64,000 nt of DNA from Panax quinquefolius (taxonomy: Eukaryota > Streptophyta > Magnoliopsida > Apiales > Araliaceae). The notes below the pieces were generated by a model, which ran no database searches, was not told the DNA's origin, and was given only the letters and a program-made list of their open reading frames with translations. Both the position numbers and the translations under genes were made by a program. The stretch spans positions 47,772,076 through 47,836,075 of the forward strand of contig CM035162.1 of the NCBI GenBank assembly GCA_020205615.1, read 5' to 3'. Below, one piece after another: positions 1-10,690 of this stretch; the first letter of the stretch is position 1; each line of letters begins with the position of its first letter.

Positions 1-318
1 TTAGTTGTTTTTATAAGTTAAAATCAAACTCTTTTTGAAACAGAGTCCCTAATTTAATTAAAATCTATATACTTGCTCTTTGCAGTCTGCCATAACCCAA
101 AAGTCGAAACCCAAATCACGTCTCACTCTTTACCTGCCCTAACCAAAACCCCAAATTGTGTCTCTGTCTTCGGCCTCTCTACGTCTCCCTTCCTTTCGAT
201 GTCCTCCCTATTCTAACCTAATTTTTATTTCTTATGAATTTTCCAATCCGATAAGATTTTCAAAAGATGTGACAACCGTGACGGAGGAGATTCGTGTTTA
301 GGGAAGCAATTCCTTGCT

Positions 319-540
319 ATGATTCGATTGCTTCGCTTTCAATTGAATAAAGCGATAGATTTGGCTCGGGTTAAAGCTGAACGGAGAGCTAAAGAAGCTA
401 TTCTGGCCAGGGAGAGAGCTAAGGACGCGTTGGAGCAATTTTTTTCCTTGACCTCCAAGAATGATGAATTGATTGACACATCCAAAATTGAACGTTTGGC
501 AGAAAAATTAACTCAAACTTTCCAAATTGGGGATTCATAA
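319..540 (+). pseudogene. Unrecognised 73-codon ORF, possible first-exon fragment of a captured gene
   Basis: I do not recognise this protein. The frame opens with ATG and encodes a short, highly charged, Ala/Lys/Arg/Glu-rich segment (residues 10-40) that should form an amphipathic helix or coiled coil, followed by a Ser/Thr-containing tail. The upstream 110-240 stretch is C/T-rich, with TCTC- and CCCTAA-like words, and resembles a plant 5' leader. An in-frame TAA at 538-540 ends the frame. It lies on the same strand as the acyltransferase and dehydrogenase fragments downstream, so I infer it is another captured piece. It could also be the start of a small unknown gene or a chance ORF. Confidence 0.3.
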
Positions 541-1753
541 GGAGAGAAGGATGGTAATGATCTATTGCATAATGGTCTGCACTCTTTGTGAGTTAATATA
601 CCCATTATTTTTTTATGCTATGTGGAATGGCTTGAACTTTAAGAATTTATGTAGATTATATGGTCAGAATTTTCAGTTCTAGTATTGACCAATTAATTTG
701 TATTTGTAGTATTGACCAATTGATTTGTATTTGTGATACTGTAGCTCCATTTATAATTTATGAGTTCAGTTTCTAAGGTTTAACCCAAATTAGCAACACA
801 ATTGACATCAGAATCACAATGAATGTGATTGGTATAGTCGTCCTGGTCACTGGCCACATAAGAATGCAAAAATGCAATTATAATATTCTAAAATTCTAAG
901 TTTCTAAGTTTCTAAGTTTGTGATAATTTATTTCTTTCCCTGCCATTCAGCAAAAATGAAATTATTTTATTTAACTCATGCCTTATGAGAAAAATGCAAT
1001 TGGGTTTTTGTTGTAGTTGTTACTGAAAAATTAATTATTGGTTTTTGAAATTATATGTGGAGATATGATATGATATGATATTATTGATTGAATATAAGTT
1101 TGTGATAATTATTATTTTCCCTGCCCTTCAACAAAGTGCTGATTTTATTTGTAATGGGTTTTATGTGAATCTACGAGGTTCGTCTTCAAAATCTAAATTT
1201 TACGGGGTATTATCATTTGCGCTTGAGATCTCCGGATCTCTACGAACGAGGAAAATGGGATGGCATGTCTGAGAACATTAAGATAAGAATCGTGCAGAAG
1301 AGAATCATCTAAGATTGCCATTGCACTTCTAGCCAAATGTTCATACCGCATTATAACTTAAATCGAAAAACTTATGTATAACGCTTCATGACTTCACATA
1401 TACTAGTTTTTGAGTTGCTTTTATCTTGATATTGAAAAGGTGCTCCTATAAACACATCAATGCGAGGTTACGAGAGGAGCGAAATCGGATATAAACGACC
1501 CACGAGTAGCTTCTTCACAAATGCATCCAAGCTTAGTAGCCAGGGCTTACCATTGCATCAAACCAGACCCCCCTCATACAAATCTTAGACTCGTAGCAAT
1601 TTTAAAAATAAAAGTGATCATACATTAATACCTATTTAGTTTTAAGTATTACATTTTATATTGTAATATAAACACAAACAAGAACATATGAAGAAAAAAA
1701 ATCCCATTTGTGTAAGACATTATATATATTTTTTTATCCTGTCTATGTCCAAT
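541..1753. other. AT-rich stretch without a recognisable gene; short tandem duplications
   Basis: No coding similarity was recognised. There is a two-copy tandem repeat of about 28 bp (AGTATTGACCAATT unit) near 680-735, a short TTCTAAG repeat near 895-918 and a GATAT run near 1063-1081. The 1440-1570 stretch is less AT-rich and could be exon-derived, but I could not match it. Confidence 0.4.
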
Positions 1754-2220
1754 GTAGTCTTGATTTCTAACCACCAAACTGAAGCAGATCCAGCTGTTAT
1801 CGCATTGCTTCTTGAATCAATGAATCTCTTTATTGTAGAGGACATGGTAACAATAATATTGTTTGTCTTTGAGCTTCTCGTTACCACAAATTCACGTGCA
1901 ACAAAACTTAGTTGGTTCGCCAATGTTTAAATACTGATGTTGCGGACCTATGTCACGGAGATAGAGTTATAGCAGATCCTCTTTGCAAGCCCTTGACATG
2001 GGAAGGTGCTCATCTAGATTTTTGAATGTGGTCGAAAGTGTTCATTTTTATTTTCAACCTCTTCCTCGTGAACTTAATTTGTACTTATTCAACTTCATAT
2101 TTTCTTAGGAATCTCTTGTGTGTGTATTCAAAGAAGCTCATGGGGTATGATCCCGAGCTTGTAGAGATGAAAAAGAGATCAAATACTAGGAGTTTAAAAG
2201 AGATGGCAATGCTACTGAGG
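1754..2220 (+). pseudogene. Fragment of plastid glycerol-3-phosphate acyltransferase (ATS1-like)
   Basis: Three exon pieces encode parts of the plant plastid acyltransferase that transfers an acyl group from acyl-ACP to sn-glycerol-3-phosphate. Piece 1 (about 1754-1846) reads [20 protein letters not shown], with the family's catalytic NHx4D motif (NHQTEAD), and is followed by a GT donor. Piece 2 (about 1957-2004) reads GDRVIADPLCKPL. Piece 3 (about 2107-2220) reads [10 protein letters not shown] and then ends in [13 protein letters not shown], preceded by a TTAG acceptor. The order matches the family, but the N-terminal domain, everything after LLR and part of the linker before RNL are missing. 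The sequence between pieces is intron-like. It is a dead fragment, not a gene. Identification is from recalled motifs. Confidence 0.8.
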
Positions 2221-2412
2221 TATATATACCCTTATTTTAGCTATCCTACATATAATCCCTCATTTTATATTTGTAAAGTATGTACTATCACCTGTGGACG
2301 AATATAAGCTTTTGTTGTATGGCTCATGCTTGTTGACTATGTAAAAGGACAGATATTTGGTTTCTTCAAGCCCATATTGTTATAACTTTTTGTTTCTAAA
2401 ATTTTGTGAATA

Positions 2413-2672
2413 GATGTGGCAGCAGACTTGGATGAAAAGAAAGAGGTGTAGAACCCAACTTCGTCAGGTTTCTCTTGACCTTCCCTCCCCCCAAACAAAG
2501 ATGCTGATAAAAGACTTCAAGCATCTTTCACCATGTAGAAGCAACAGAGTTTCTTGTCTGATGTCAAGCAGAAAAATACTGGAATTTGATGAGCACCAAG
2601 TGGAGACATGGTTTGCTTGTGAATCCAACTATTCATTTCAGTTGCATGATAGAGTACTTTCCCCTTGCAGAT
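2413..2672 (+). other. Exon-like open stretch, unrecognised
   Basis: An 86-codon open frame starts directly after a TAG acceptor-like site at 2411-2413. The product is Ser/Pro/Lys-rich and matches neither the acyltransferase nor the dehydrogenase in any frame that I can recognise. It sits between those two fragments and is richer in G+C than its flanks, which suggests it may come from a third gene. A chance ORF is also possible. Confidence 0.2.
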
Positions 2673-2733
2673 AAATAGTTGACCAAGAGAATGGTCCACT
2701 GTTCATGACACATGAATGTTTTAGGTAGTATGC

Positions 2734-3181
2734 ATGGTTGTTAGCACATACCAGTGGCTATTAGTCTTTGGTCTTCTTTGCGAATGGAGGAGCTTAAGCA
2801 GCAAACTCGTGAGGTTTCCTCCTACTTTCTTTAACTTATAGTTTTGTTTCCAATTGGCTTGTTGTACCCATATAATATTAAATAATTTGGTTTGTTATTC
2901 TTCTAAATTGATTTTTTTCCTCATTATTTTGTGGCTAGGTCCTCGAAGGAAAACAACAACCTGTAAAATCTTCAAGCGACGGGTTTGTCTCTTTATTATT
3001 CATGTTCCTTAAATTTAAAGGTGAATTAATTAGGTAATGAGTGGATATATTTAATTACTTAATTTGCTATACTTTCTATATGCAGTATGCCTTTAATCTT
3101 TTCTCACACAATAAACCTATTCTTTCAAATGGGTACAATGAGGAAGAAATGAAATTAGTAAAAGAGAATAGGAAAATCTGG
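2734..3181 (+). pseudogene. Fragment of aspartate-semialdehyde dehydrogenase (three consecutive exons)
   Basis: This matches the plastid enzyme that reduces aspartyl phosphate to the semialdehyde in Lys/Thr/Met synthesis. Exon A (2734-2813) starts MVVSTYQ, then shifts frame, and resumes as MEELKQQTRE before a GT donor. Exon B (2939-2981) encodes VLEGK and, after a one-base slip, TCKIFKR; it follows a GCTAG acceptor. Exon C (3086-3181) is clean: YAFNLFSHN, then NGYNEEEMKLVKENRKIW, between a TGCAG acceptor and a GTAAGC donor. The catalytic cysteine region and both ends of the protein are absent. Retained introns rule out a processed pseudogene. It lies about 500 bp from the acyltransferase fragment on the same strand. 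Confidence 0.8.
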
Positions 3182-4250
3182 GTAAGCGTCACTATCCAAT
3201 CTTTTGCTTGTCATTTGTCATATTTAAGACAGTTGATAGTATCTATTGAAGGATATTGATGGATAATTGGCATGTAGACTCTGTATAACATGCCTCTCTT
3301 TTTGTGATATTGTATATGTTTTTATTTGGGAATACTGCATTTAGTGGAGCTGCAACATATATATTGTCTTTCTCAACTGGGGGAAAAGGGACATTTTTAC
3401 TGGCTTAAGCTTTGTGTCAAATTTTTTCTAAATAATTTGGCACAACAGTGCAACTTGCAACATGTTTAGTAAGAATTGTTAAAAATAATTTGGCACAATA
3501 GTGCAACTTGCAACATGTTTGAATATGGAGGAAGGAAATACCCAAATAGCTACCACCTATGATGGCCCAACTCTCTCCTTTTATCATACTATTTCATGCA
3601 TAACTCTATTAACCTCAACATAATTTTGGTGTAACATCTAGAGAAATTACCTCATAACATATTCCTTTTGTTTTTCTCCCCTTAAATTTTACTACCTGAT
3701 TAACTATCTTACTATTTTTTTTATATTTAACATTTTTCACTTTATGTAACTGCTGCTAGAGAAAGTAGTTGTATAGCCAACTCCAGTTTTATGGTGAGTT
3801 CTCTGTACTAGTTTAGGATCATTATCTGTTGTCAAAAGTGGTTTTTATTTCATTTCATTTTATTTATTTAATTTAAGTTCACCAGTTTCATCTTTTCTTA
3901 TTCCTCGTCTTATTGAAATTAAATTTTGGTGTTTCTATTGCAGCATGAAGTTTACATGCCCAAGCTTGATTTTCTTGAAGAAAATGATGATGAAGTGGAT
4001 CTAACGTGTCACACTTTATTCCTTCGAGTTCATTGTTATTCTTTCAGTTTTCTTATGTTAGTTAATAAATTTTGTCTCTAAAAAAAAAGTTACTAAATTT
4101 TGTAGGTACTATGGTCCTTGTGAGACCAAGATACAATAACAAATTTTGTAGTTATTATGACTCGAGTATTATGATCTTTTTATATGAGAAGTTTTGATTT
4201 TATTAGCTCTTTATGCATTAACTTATCAATTAGTTTGAAAAAGTATGGCA
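3182..4250. other. AT-rich spacer with a 53-bp-spaced direct repeat and one exon-like stretch
   Basis: A direct repeat of about 37 bp (unit starting AATAATTTGGCACAA) occurs at 3431-3467 and 3485-3521. The stretch 3953-4006 follows a TTGCAG acceptor and encodes HEVYMPKLDFLEENDDEVDL, an acidic peptide that I cannot assign. It may be a further captured exon. Nothing else was recognised. Confidence 0.35.
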
Positions 4251-4379
4251 ATATTTATATTTACTTGAAAAATAAATTTAATATTTCTTATAGAGATTAA
4301 TAAAAATAATAAATATGAAATCAATTATTTAAAAATAATTTATAATTTTCAATGAATTTTGATTATTTAGTAATTAATT

Positions 4380-4818
4380 TTTTATTTACAAATTTATAAT
4401 TTGTGAAGGAATTTTTCTCTCACTAATTTGAAGAAAGGTTCTCAATTTATAATTAGTGAATGAAAATATTCTCTCGTTAAATAAATTTGTTCCTCACAAT
4501 ATATTATTTGTGAGGGAATCAAGTTATTCACTAATTTCAAATAGTCCTTCTTAAAATATTATTTGTGAAGGAAACCAATCTTTCACTAAATAACAATATT
4601 CCATTACTAAATACAATTTGTGAATAAAAAAGTTATTCACAATATATCTTTTACAAAAAACATTTAGTTACTACTTAGCGAAGGATACCCAATTGCGAGG
4701 AGGTCTAATGCGAGCACTCGTGTGAAGGAAATATTTCTTCGCAATAAATCACTTGTGAGTGATATAGTATGTCTTGTGAAGGATTTGTCCTTTACTAGAG
4801 GCCATTTTTGGTGTAGTA
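4380..4818. mobile_element. Terminal part of a CACTA-like DNA transposon
   Basis: The block carries at least eight short motifs of the form TTAGTGAA/TTCACTAA and TTTGTGARGGAA in both orientations, a layout typical of CACTA subterminal regions. It ends TTTTTGGTGTAGT at 4806-4817; read on the other strand this is ACTACACCAAAAA, one base short of the canonical CACTA terminus, whose first C would pair with 4818 (A here, so mutated). Immediately to the right is LTR sequence of element G, so the transposon appears to have landed in that LTR. No left terminus was found inside the window, so the element may run to or beyond position 1. It encodes no transposase that I can see. Confidence 0.5.
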
Positions 4819-5049
4819 TACGCAAAATTTCTGATTTAATTATATAGAAAATATCGGGTTATTACATTCACCCTCCCTTATAAAGATTCCGTCCCCGGAA
4901 TCTCCATTTTAAAACCTATACATACACGGGCACATAACATACACAATCATTGCAAGTAGATCTCGATCAAAATTGATCGAAGTGATCTTTAATTATTCAA
5001 CATAAAGCTTATCAATCTGCTTATACGGAAAATTGATTTCTAATAGAAC

Positions 5050-5328
5050 TCAATTTCCTCCTTCAAAATAATTTATAAAATAATTTAATATATATAAGAA
5101 AATAAAATTTGTTCGAATAATACCTGGAGTTACATCCTCGGCTGCTACAGTTTCTTGAACGGTCATGTTGAAGACGCTTGTGGTTGATTTCGTTGGTTTG
5201 TTTGTTGATGTTGGTCCCGTCGTCGCCAATGTCTTGTTGCCTTTCCTTGTTTGCGCATTCCTTTCCTCCCTTCTCCTTCTTGGACAGTCTTCCACCTTAT
5301 ACTCCATTGATTCACACTTAAAACACAC
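5050..5328 (-). pseudogene. Element G gag C-terminal fragment with degenerate zinc knuckle
   Basis: The 92-residue frame begins MCFKCESMEYKVEDCP, a nucleocapsid CCHC knuckle in which the position of the histidine is Lys. A basic RRRREER stretch and a Thr/Ser-rich linker follow. Residues about 50-65 (VFNMTVQETVAAEDV) align with the segment just before the protease in element D. The frame then runs into non-coding AT-rich sequence and the purine tract. Nucleocapsid normally binds and packages element RNA; with the histidine lost and the rest of gag absent, this one is not functional. Confidence 0.6.
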
Positions 5329-6595
5329 AGACTTTCCCTTTATCTCCTTTCCTTTTATCGTATAGGTGACAAAGCTATCTTTTGCCCCTCCGTTATCCTA
5401 GCTATAACAAACATTGCTACAGGGTCAGTTGATCCTCTAAATCCTGATAGTACGACCGTATTGAAGTCTTTGACGTTCGTCAATCGATTATCTGGCTGAT
5501 CTTACCGCGACTTTTATTCCATTCTGCATAGCTTGATCGTCCATATTCATAAAATTCTATGTCGGGTCTGGTTGTCCTCCAGCTTTGTTGACTGGTTCTT
5601 TTATCCTTGGGTTTCGTTTTCGTCTTGGCGGCATTATCATAATTTATTCTTTATTAACTTACATTCTAAACCTTATCGTACACGCTTGGCATATATTACG
5701 AAATTTTCTATTCAAATAGTCATGTACTCAAAATATTAGATTTTGAAAACTTGGTTTACCGTATTAACCAATATTTAGATAAATATCTACTATCTTTGTA
5801 CCAACTTATTTTATTAATCCCATATAAATTCATACTCATAACACTTGACATACCATAACACATACTGCTTTAAACATTCGTTATCCCTTTATGACTCAAA
5901 AGTCGGGAATCGCTGTCATAACTTATACAAAATTTGAAAAATATTACCTTATATAAACATACCTATCATATACATAACATAGAATCATACATATTCAAGT
6001 AATACTAATACTACTTATTTCTTACGCCTCCACTAAGGATCAATGGCTTAGTAATCTGTCTATTCCTATTATCCTCAATAATCCATTCACACCTAAGTAT
6101 ACCTAGTTCGTTCAACTTACCATACATTATGAGTTTAAGAACTCACCATAAACATATGAGTTTAAGAACTTGACATTGACCACATATTCTTTAACTAAAC
6201 TTTACCTATCAGTTATACTATCGTTTCATGGTCCGGTACTATACTTTTTAAAATAACCACCTCATTGAGGTAGCTTTCAATGTGAGCCTCTATTTCAGCT
6301 ATTGGCTTTGATATTGGCTCGGTTATGGAGATCGACTCCTTTTTTACGACCTGAAGGTATCCTAATCTTTTTTTTCTATCTGACATCTACACACTTAAGT
6401 TATCCTGCTTATCAACTAATATATACATACAACAAATAATAGTTTTATATAAATTATCTTTTATTTTGTTTGACAATGAATTTATTCAATTCATCTTCTT
6501 TAAAACTCTATTTAAGTTATTTGTATTTTCAACGTTTCCCTCTGTTCCAAGGTTATAGCCTAAGGTCTAACCCACCTAAGGTTTTTAACCCTAAA
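5329..6595. other. Decayed internal region of element G
   Basis: This lies between the gag fragment and the primer binding site. Traces of the upstream gag are not recognisable to me on the minus strand. The sequence is AT-rich with many stops in all frames. I see no other gene. Confidence 0.4.
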
Positions 6596-6607
6596 GCTCT
6601 AATACCA
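6596..6607 (-). other. Primer binding site of element G
   Basis: On the minus strand this reads TGGTATTAGAGC, one mismatch from the canonical initiator tRNA-Met complement TGGTATCAGAGC. It lies 3 bp from the LTR end (TGTTACA on the minus strand, 6611). Confidence 0.75.
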
Positions 6608-6678
6608 TGCTGTAACACCCCCAAATTTAGGTACTTGAAACCCGAACTCAGTGCTTTACGATACCATTTATATGAGCA

Positions 6679-6700
6679 GAATAATAATAATAATAATAAC
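6679..6700. repeat. AAT microsatellite
   Basis: About seven AAT/TAA units lie inside the truncated LTR of element G. Confidence 0.8.
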
Positions 6701-6738
6701 AATAATATAAATATCAAACTTAACTTACAATACAAAAT

Positions 6739-7048
6739 CGCGTATTACTGTACTTTTACCACTGGGTAGTTCAACAGTTTAACGGTAAAACTTTCGCCGT
6801 TATTTTTATAAAAAGCTAATTCTGTCATTTTCTAACTACGACAATACATTTGTTTTGGGGTCCACCAATGATTGTGCCGTCGTACGAATATTCCCTGACC
6901 AATCGAATATTATATAACCACTTGTTTACTTTGCAAAATTTGTAAATATTACCCACAACTATAACATTATATCAAATCCACACCATAATATTCAAATATA
7001 TATTTCGAGAAAAATTATTCTTTATTCATAAAAGTTGGGGATCTTACA
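6739..7048 (-). repeat. H1 3' LTR, truncated (first 310 bp)
   Basis: Matches 27700-28028 almost throughout, apart from a deletion of about 30 bp near 6897. It begins TGTAAGATCCCC on the minus strand at 7048 and stops abruptly at the junction with element G. Confidence 0.85.
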
Positions 7049-7050
7049 AC

Positions 7051-7066
7051 CTCTCCTTCTTATGAA
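7051..7066 (-). other. H1 polypurine tract
   Basis: The minus strand is purine-rich (AAGAAGGAGAGG) directly before the 3' LTR. This is the expected position of the plus-strand primer for reverse transcription. Confidence 0.7.
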
Positions 7067-8560
7067 ATTTCATCCTCAAAATTAGGATGCGTACCTGGTA
7101 TGTCGAAGAGGTGAGGATACCTTGACTTCATTTCAAATTTTAACTCCCAGGTCATTTCCTCAACATTGTGGTTTCTCCACAAAACTTTGACTTGAGGTAT
7201 AACCTTGGAGGGTAGAATATGATCCTTCTTATCCATGATTTTAATAGGTACCTCTTCATACATTAAATCTTCAGCTATCTCGTCCGGTTCTAATTCAATA
7301 ATGTGGTTCGGGTCTTTCACATATTTATGTAACATAGATATGTGAAAAACGTTATGAACACGAGAGACATACTTAGCGGTAAAGCGTAGTCTATAGGCCA
7401 CGCCCTACTCGATCGAGGATTAAAAATGGGCCAATGAATCGAGGATTGAGCTTTCCTCTCTTTCCAAATCTCGTAACTCCTTTCCATGGAGCAACACGTA
7501 ACAACACATGATATCCAATATTTAATTCCACGTCCTTTCGATGAAGATCAACATAACTCTTTTGTCGATCTTGTGAGATTTTTATACGTTGTCAGATCGT
7601 TTGAATCTTTTCTGTAGTCATACGTACCAACTCCGGTCCCAACAACGTTGCTTCACCCACCTCATCCCAGCATACTGGAGAACAACGCTTTCTTCCATAC
7701 AATGCCTCAAATGGAGCCATGCTAATACTTGCTTGATAACTGTTATTGTAGGAAAATTCCTCCAATGGTAAGAACTTGTCCCAACTTCCTTTGAAGTCAA
7801 GGACACAGAGTCTTAATAAATCGTCAAGAGTTTGAATAGTCCTCTCCGACTGCCCGTCCGTTTGAGGATAAACTAAATCATAAATCCGTACCCATAGCTT
7901 TTTGCAAACTAACCCAAAATCATGAAGTGAATCTTGGGTCTCAATGAGAAACTATGGATACTGGCATACCATGCAATCTTACAATCTCGTTTATGTACAT
8001 ACGAGCAAGACGTTCAAGTGTATAAGTTTCTTGCATCGGTAAGAAATGAGCAGACTTGGTCAATCTATCAACAATGACCCAAATCGCATCTATGCCTTGA
8101 GAAACCTTAGGAAGACCGGTAACGAAATCCATGGTAATGTGCTCCCACTTCCATTCTGGAATTTCAAGTGGTTGCAATGGACCTTTTGGCACTTGATGCT
8201 CCGCCTTGACTCGTTGACAAATTAGACACCTTGAGATAAACCCCGCTATCTCTCTCTTTATATTGCTCCACCAAAATGTATATCGAAGATAACGATATAT
8301 TTTTATACTCCCAGGATGGATTGCAAACGGTGCGCCGCCATCATGATTTTACACTTCAAGTTAAAATCATTAGGAACGCAAAGTCTGGAGTTAACTCGAA
8401 CTATTCCTTTTTCATCGATTCTTGCTTCCGAAATAACACCTTCTTGCACTTTCTTCCTCATACGCATCAGCTCCAGGTCTGTAGCTTGAGCAGCTTTAAC
8501 TTTATCGATTATAGTTGGTTCTACTCGTATATTTTCCATCATCACATGGGTCCCTAGAGT
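7060..8560 (-). pseudogene. H1 integrase with C-terminal chromodomain
   Basis: The zinc-binding region and core lie at about 8345-7600, with MDFVTGLPKVSQGIDAIW and VDRLTKSAHFLP clear. The second catalytic Asp motif, normally VSDRDPRF, reads VSH followed by a stop. Further stops and frameshifts occur between 7940 and 7600. The C-terminal frame (7401-7060) holds the family signature MAYRL, then VHNVFHISMLHKYV, then a chromodomain with VKVLWRNHNVEEMTWE and ending in YPHLF. In this family integrase inserts the cDNA, and the chromodomain directs it to methylated-histone chromatin. Loss of the second Asp makes this copy inactive. Confidence 0.8.
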
Positions 8561-10020
8561 CTTTAACTCTATCTCCATCCTTTGTAAGTCATACAAAATA
8601 GGCCTTTGCGTTGACAATATCGCACTCGTACTCGCATATGATCTTCTACTCAATGCGTCACCTACTACGTTTACTTTTCTCGGATGGTATTGAATGGTAT
8701 GATCATAATCTTTCAATAGTTCAAGCCATCGTCGTTGTCGCATGTTGAGTTCCTTTTGAGTGAAGAAATATTTGAGGCTTTTATGATCCGTATAGATCTC
8801 CACCTTCTCTCCATACAGGTAATGCCTCCAAATCTTAAGCGCAAAAATGATAGCTGCCAACTCTAGATCATGAGTAGGATAATTCCTCTCATATTCTTTG
8901 AGTTGTCGTGAGGCATATGCTATGACTTTCCCATGTTGCATGAGAAAACACCCTAAACCTTTGCCTGAAGCATCGCTATATATGACAAATCCCTCCGAAC
9001 AAGCTGGTATTGTCAAAATAGGCGCTTAAATGAGCCTCCTCTTGAGTTCTTGAAAACTCTTCTCACATTACTCGCTCCAACCAAATTTTGTATCTTTCTG
9101 AGTTAGCTAAGTTAATGGAGTAGTGATTCGAGAAAACCCTTCTACGAATCTCCGATAATAACCAGCTAAGCCGAGAAAGCTACGTACTTCGGTCACTGAC
9201 TTAGGTTGCTCCTAGCTTTGAATTGCTACAATCTTTGCCGGGTCAATAGATATTCCATGATTTGATATCACGTGCCAAGGAATGCTACTTCCTCAAGCCA
9301 GAACTTGTATTTCTTCAACTTGGCATATAACTTATTTTCACGAAGCTTTTGGAGTATAAGCCCCAGGTGTTGCTCATGATCTTCACGGCTTTTGGAGTAA
9401 ATGAGGATTTCATCAATAAAGACAACCACAAAGTGTTCCAAATATTCCTTGAATACTCGGTTCATCATATCCATGAAGGCAACATGAGCATTAGTCAATC
9501 CAAAAGACATGACTAGGAATTCGTAATACCCGTGTCGAGTTCTGAAAGTATTCTTTGGAATGTCATCAGCTTTAATCTTCAACTGATGATATCCAGAACA
9601 AAGATCGATCTTTGAAAAGAATTTGGCGCCTTACAATGGGTCAAACAGGTCATCAATGAGAGGCAACGGGTACCTATTTTTGATGGTGACATGATTCAAC
9701 TCCCGATAATCAATACAAAATTGCATACTTCCATCTTTCTTCTTCACGAATAGAACAACAGCACCCCAAGGAGAAGTACTAGGTCGAATAAAACCGATGT
9801 CTAATAATTCCTGCAGTTGGGTTTTTAACTCCTGAAGTTTAATAGGGGCTATTCGATATTGGGCTTTGGAAATGAGTTTTGTACCGGGTTTAAGGTCGAT
9901 ACCAAACTCGATTTCACGCTCCGGGGGTAGGCCAGGAAGTTCTTCGGGGAATACGTCAGAAAATTTATTAACATTAGAAATATCATTCAAATATGACGTA
10001 TTTTTGTTTAAATGTGTCAT
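8561..10020 (-). pseudogene. H1 reverse transcriptase and RNase H
   Basis: RT starts near 10020 with [15 protein letters not shown], followed by [20 protein letters not shown]. The 9582-9268 frame has [11 protein letters not shown] and the catalytic box as FIDEILIY, where the family has FIDD, so the third catalytic Asp is Glu. A short gap near 9630 breaks the frame. RNase H (9016-8600) is a long clean frame with [32 protein letters not shown] and the end motif DALSRRS. A stop separates RT thumb and RNase H near 9029. The two domains copy element RNA into DNA and remove the RNA strand. This copy should be inactive. Confidence 0.82.
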
Positions 10021-10690
10021 AGGCTAAGAAAGCTTGACATCCATTTTTTAATTAGCTTGATATGACAGTGATTGACTTTAATGTTTTGGTTGTTTGAATT
10101 CGCATAATAGGTTGGTTAGGAACATGAAAGCTAACAACCTGACGAAAATAATCAATTTTTGCATGATGAGTGGTTAACCAATCAATCCCTAAAATCACAT
10201 CAAATGCAAGTATTTTTAAGGAAATAAGATCGACAGGTAATGCGAGGGTACCGATTTGAACCAAACAAGACTTATAAACAGTGGATGTAATGAAGGTTTC
10301 TCCCAACGGAGTTTCAACAGATAAGTCAAAGTCTAATTTCTTCGGAGTCAAATTTAAACGTTGAGTGCAAGTAGGAGAAATAAAAGAATGGGTAGAACCG
10401 GCATCAAATAAGGTTTATACTTCGCTAGAGTTTATGATAAGCTTACCCGTGATAACCTCGTTCAGGTTTTTTTTTCTGGGAGGTCACAACAAACGCTCTC
10501 CCTTGAACTACTGGTTTTGACTTGTCTGGGACGGCATTTGGTGTCACCGTTCCAAGTGAACTTAGCTTCCCTGTACGACAAAATCTAGCTAGGTGACATT
10601 CTCTTCCATAATTATAACACGTTTTGGACTTCTGCGCACAGTTTGGACTGATGTGTCCCTCCCCTCCGCATTTGAAGCATATGATAGGTG
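10021..10690 (-). pseudogene. H1 nucleocapsid knuckles and aspartic protease
   Basis: Two CCHC knuckles are present. The first (near 10685-10645) reads CFKCGGEGHISPNC and is intact. The second reads CYNYGRECHLARF, with its second Cys changed to Tyr. The protease region follows: the catalytic DTG is DAG (near 10405), with a stop codon two codons before the Leu-Phe-Asp. The 10351-10052 frame carries the rest: [20 protein letters not shown] and FDVILGIDWL. The protease normally cleaves Gag-Pol. Loss of the Thr and the stop indicate decay. Confidence 0.75.

Larger units (their letters stand above)
4820..6738 (-). mobile_element. Element G: short gag-only Ty3/gypsy remnant
   Basis: Read on the minus strand the order is: LTR remnant (6738-6611), primer binding site (6607-6596), internal region of about 1.7 kb, purine tract (near 4882-4867), then 47 bp of 3' LTR (4866-4820) starting TGTAATAACCC. 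The internal region holds only a gag C-terminal fragment. RT, RNase H and integrase are absent, so this is an internally deleted or non-autonomous copy. Both LTRs are truncated: the right one by the LTR of H1 and the left one by the CACTA-like block. Its FNMTVQE motif resembles FNMIVQD in element D, so G and D are probably of one lineage. Confidence 0.65.

Noticed and set aside
1688..1930. 80-codon ORF as an intact small gene
   Set aside because: Only about 30 codons match the acyltransferase; the rest reads through intron sequence on both sides.
1..4818. Helitron as the carrier of the gene fragments
   Set aside because: No CTRR end with an upstream hairpin was seen near the right edge, whereas the subterminal repeats and ACTACACC end favour a CACTA-type element. 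It is not fully excluded, because the left end is outside the window.
7589..7771. 60-codon + strand ORF over the H1 integrase region
   Set aside because: It is the antisense of the integrase core; the minus strand encodes recognised domain sequence.
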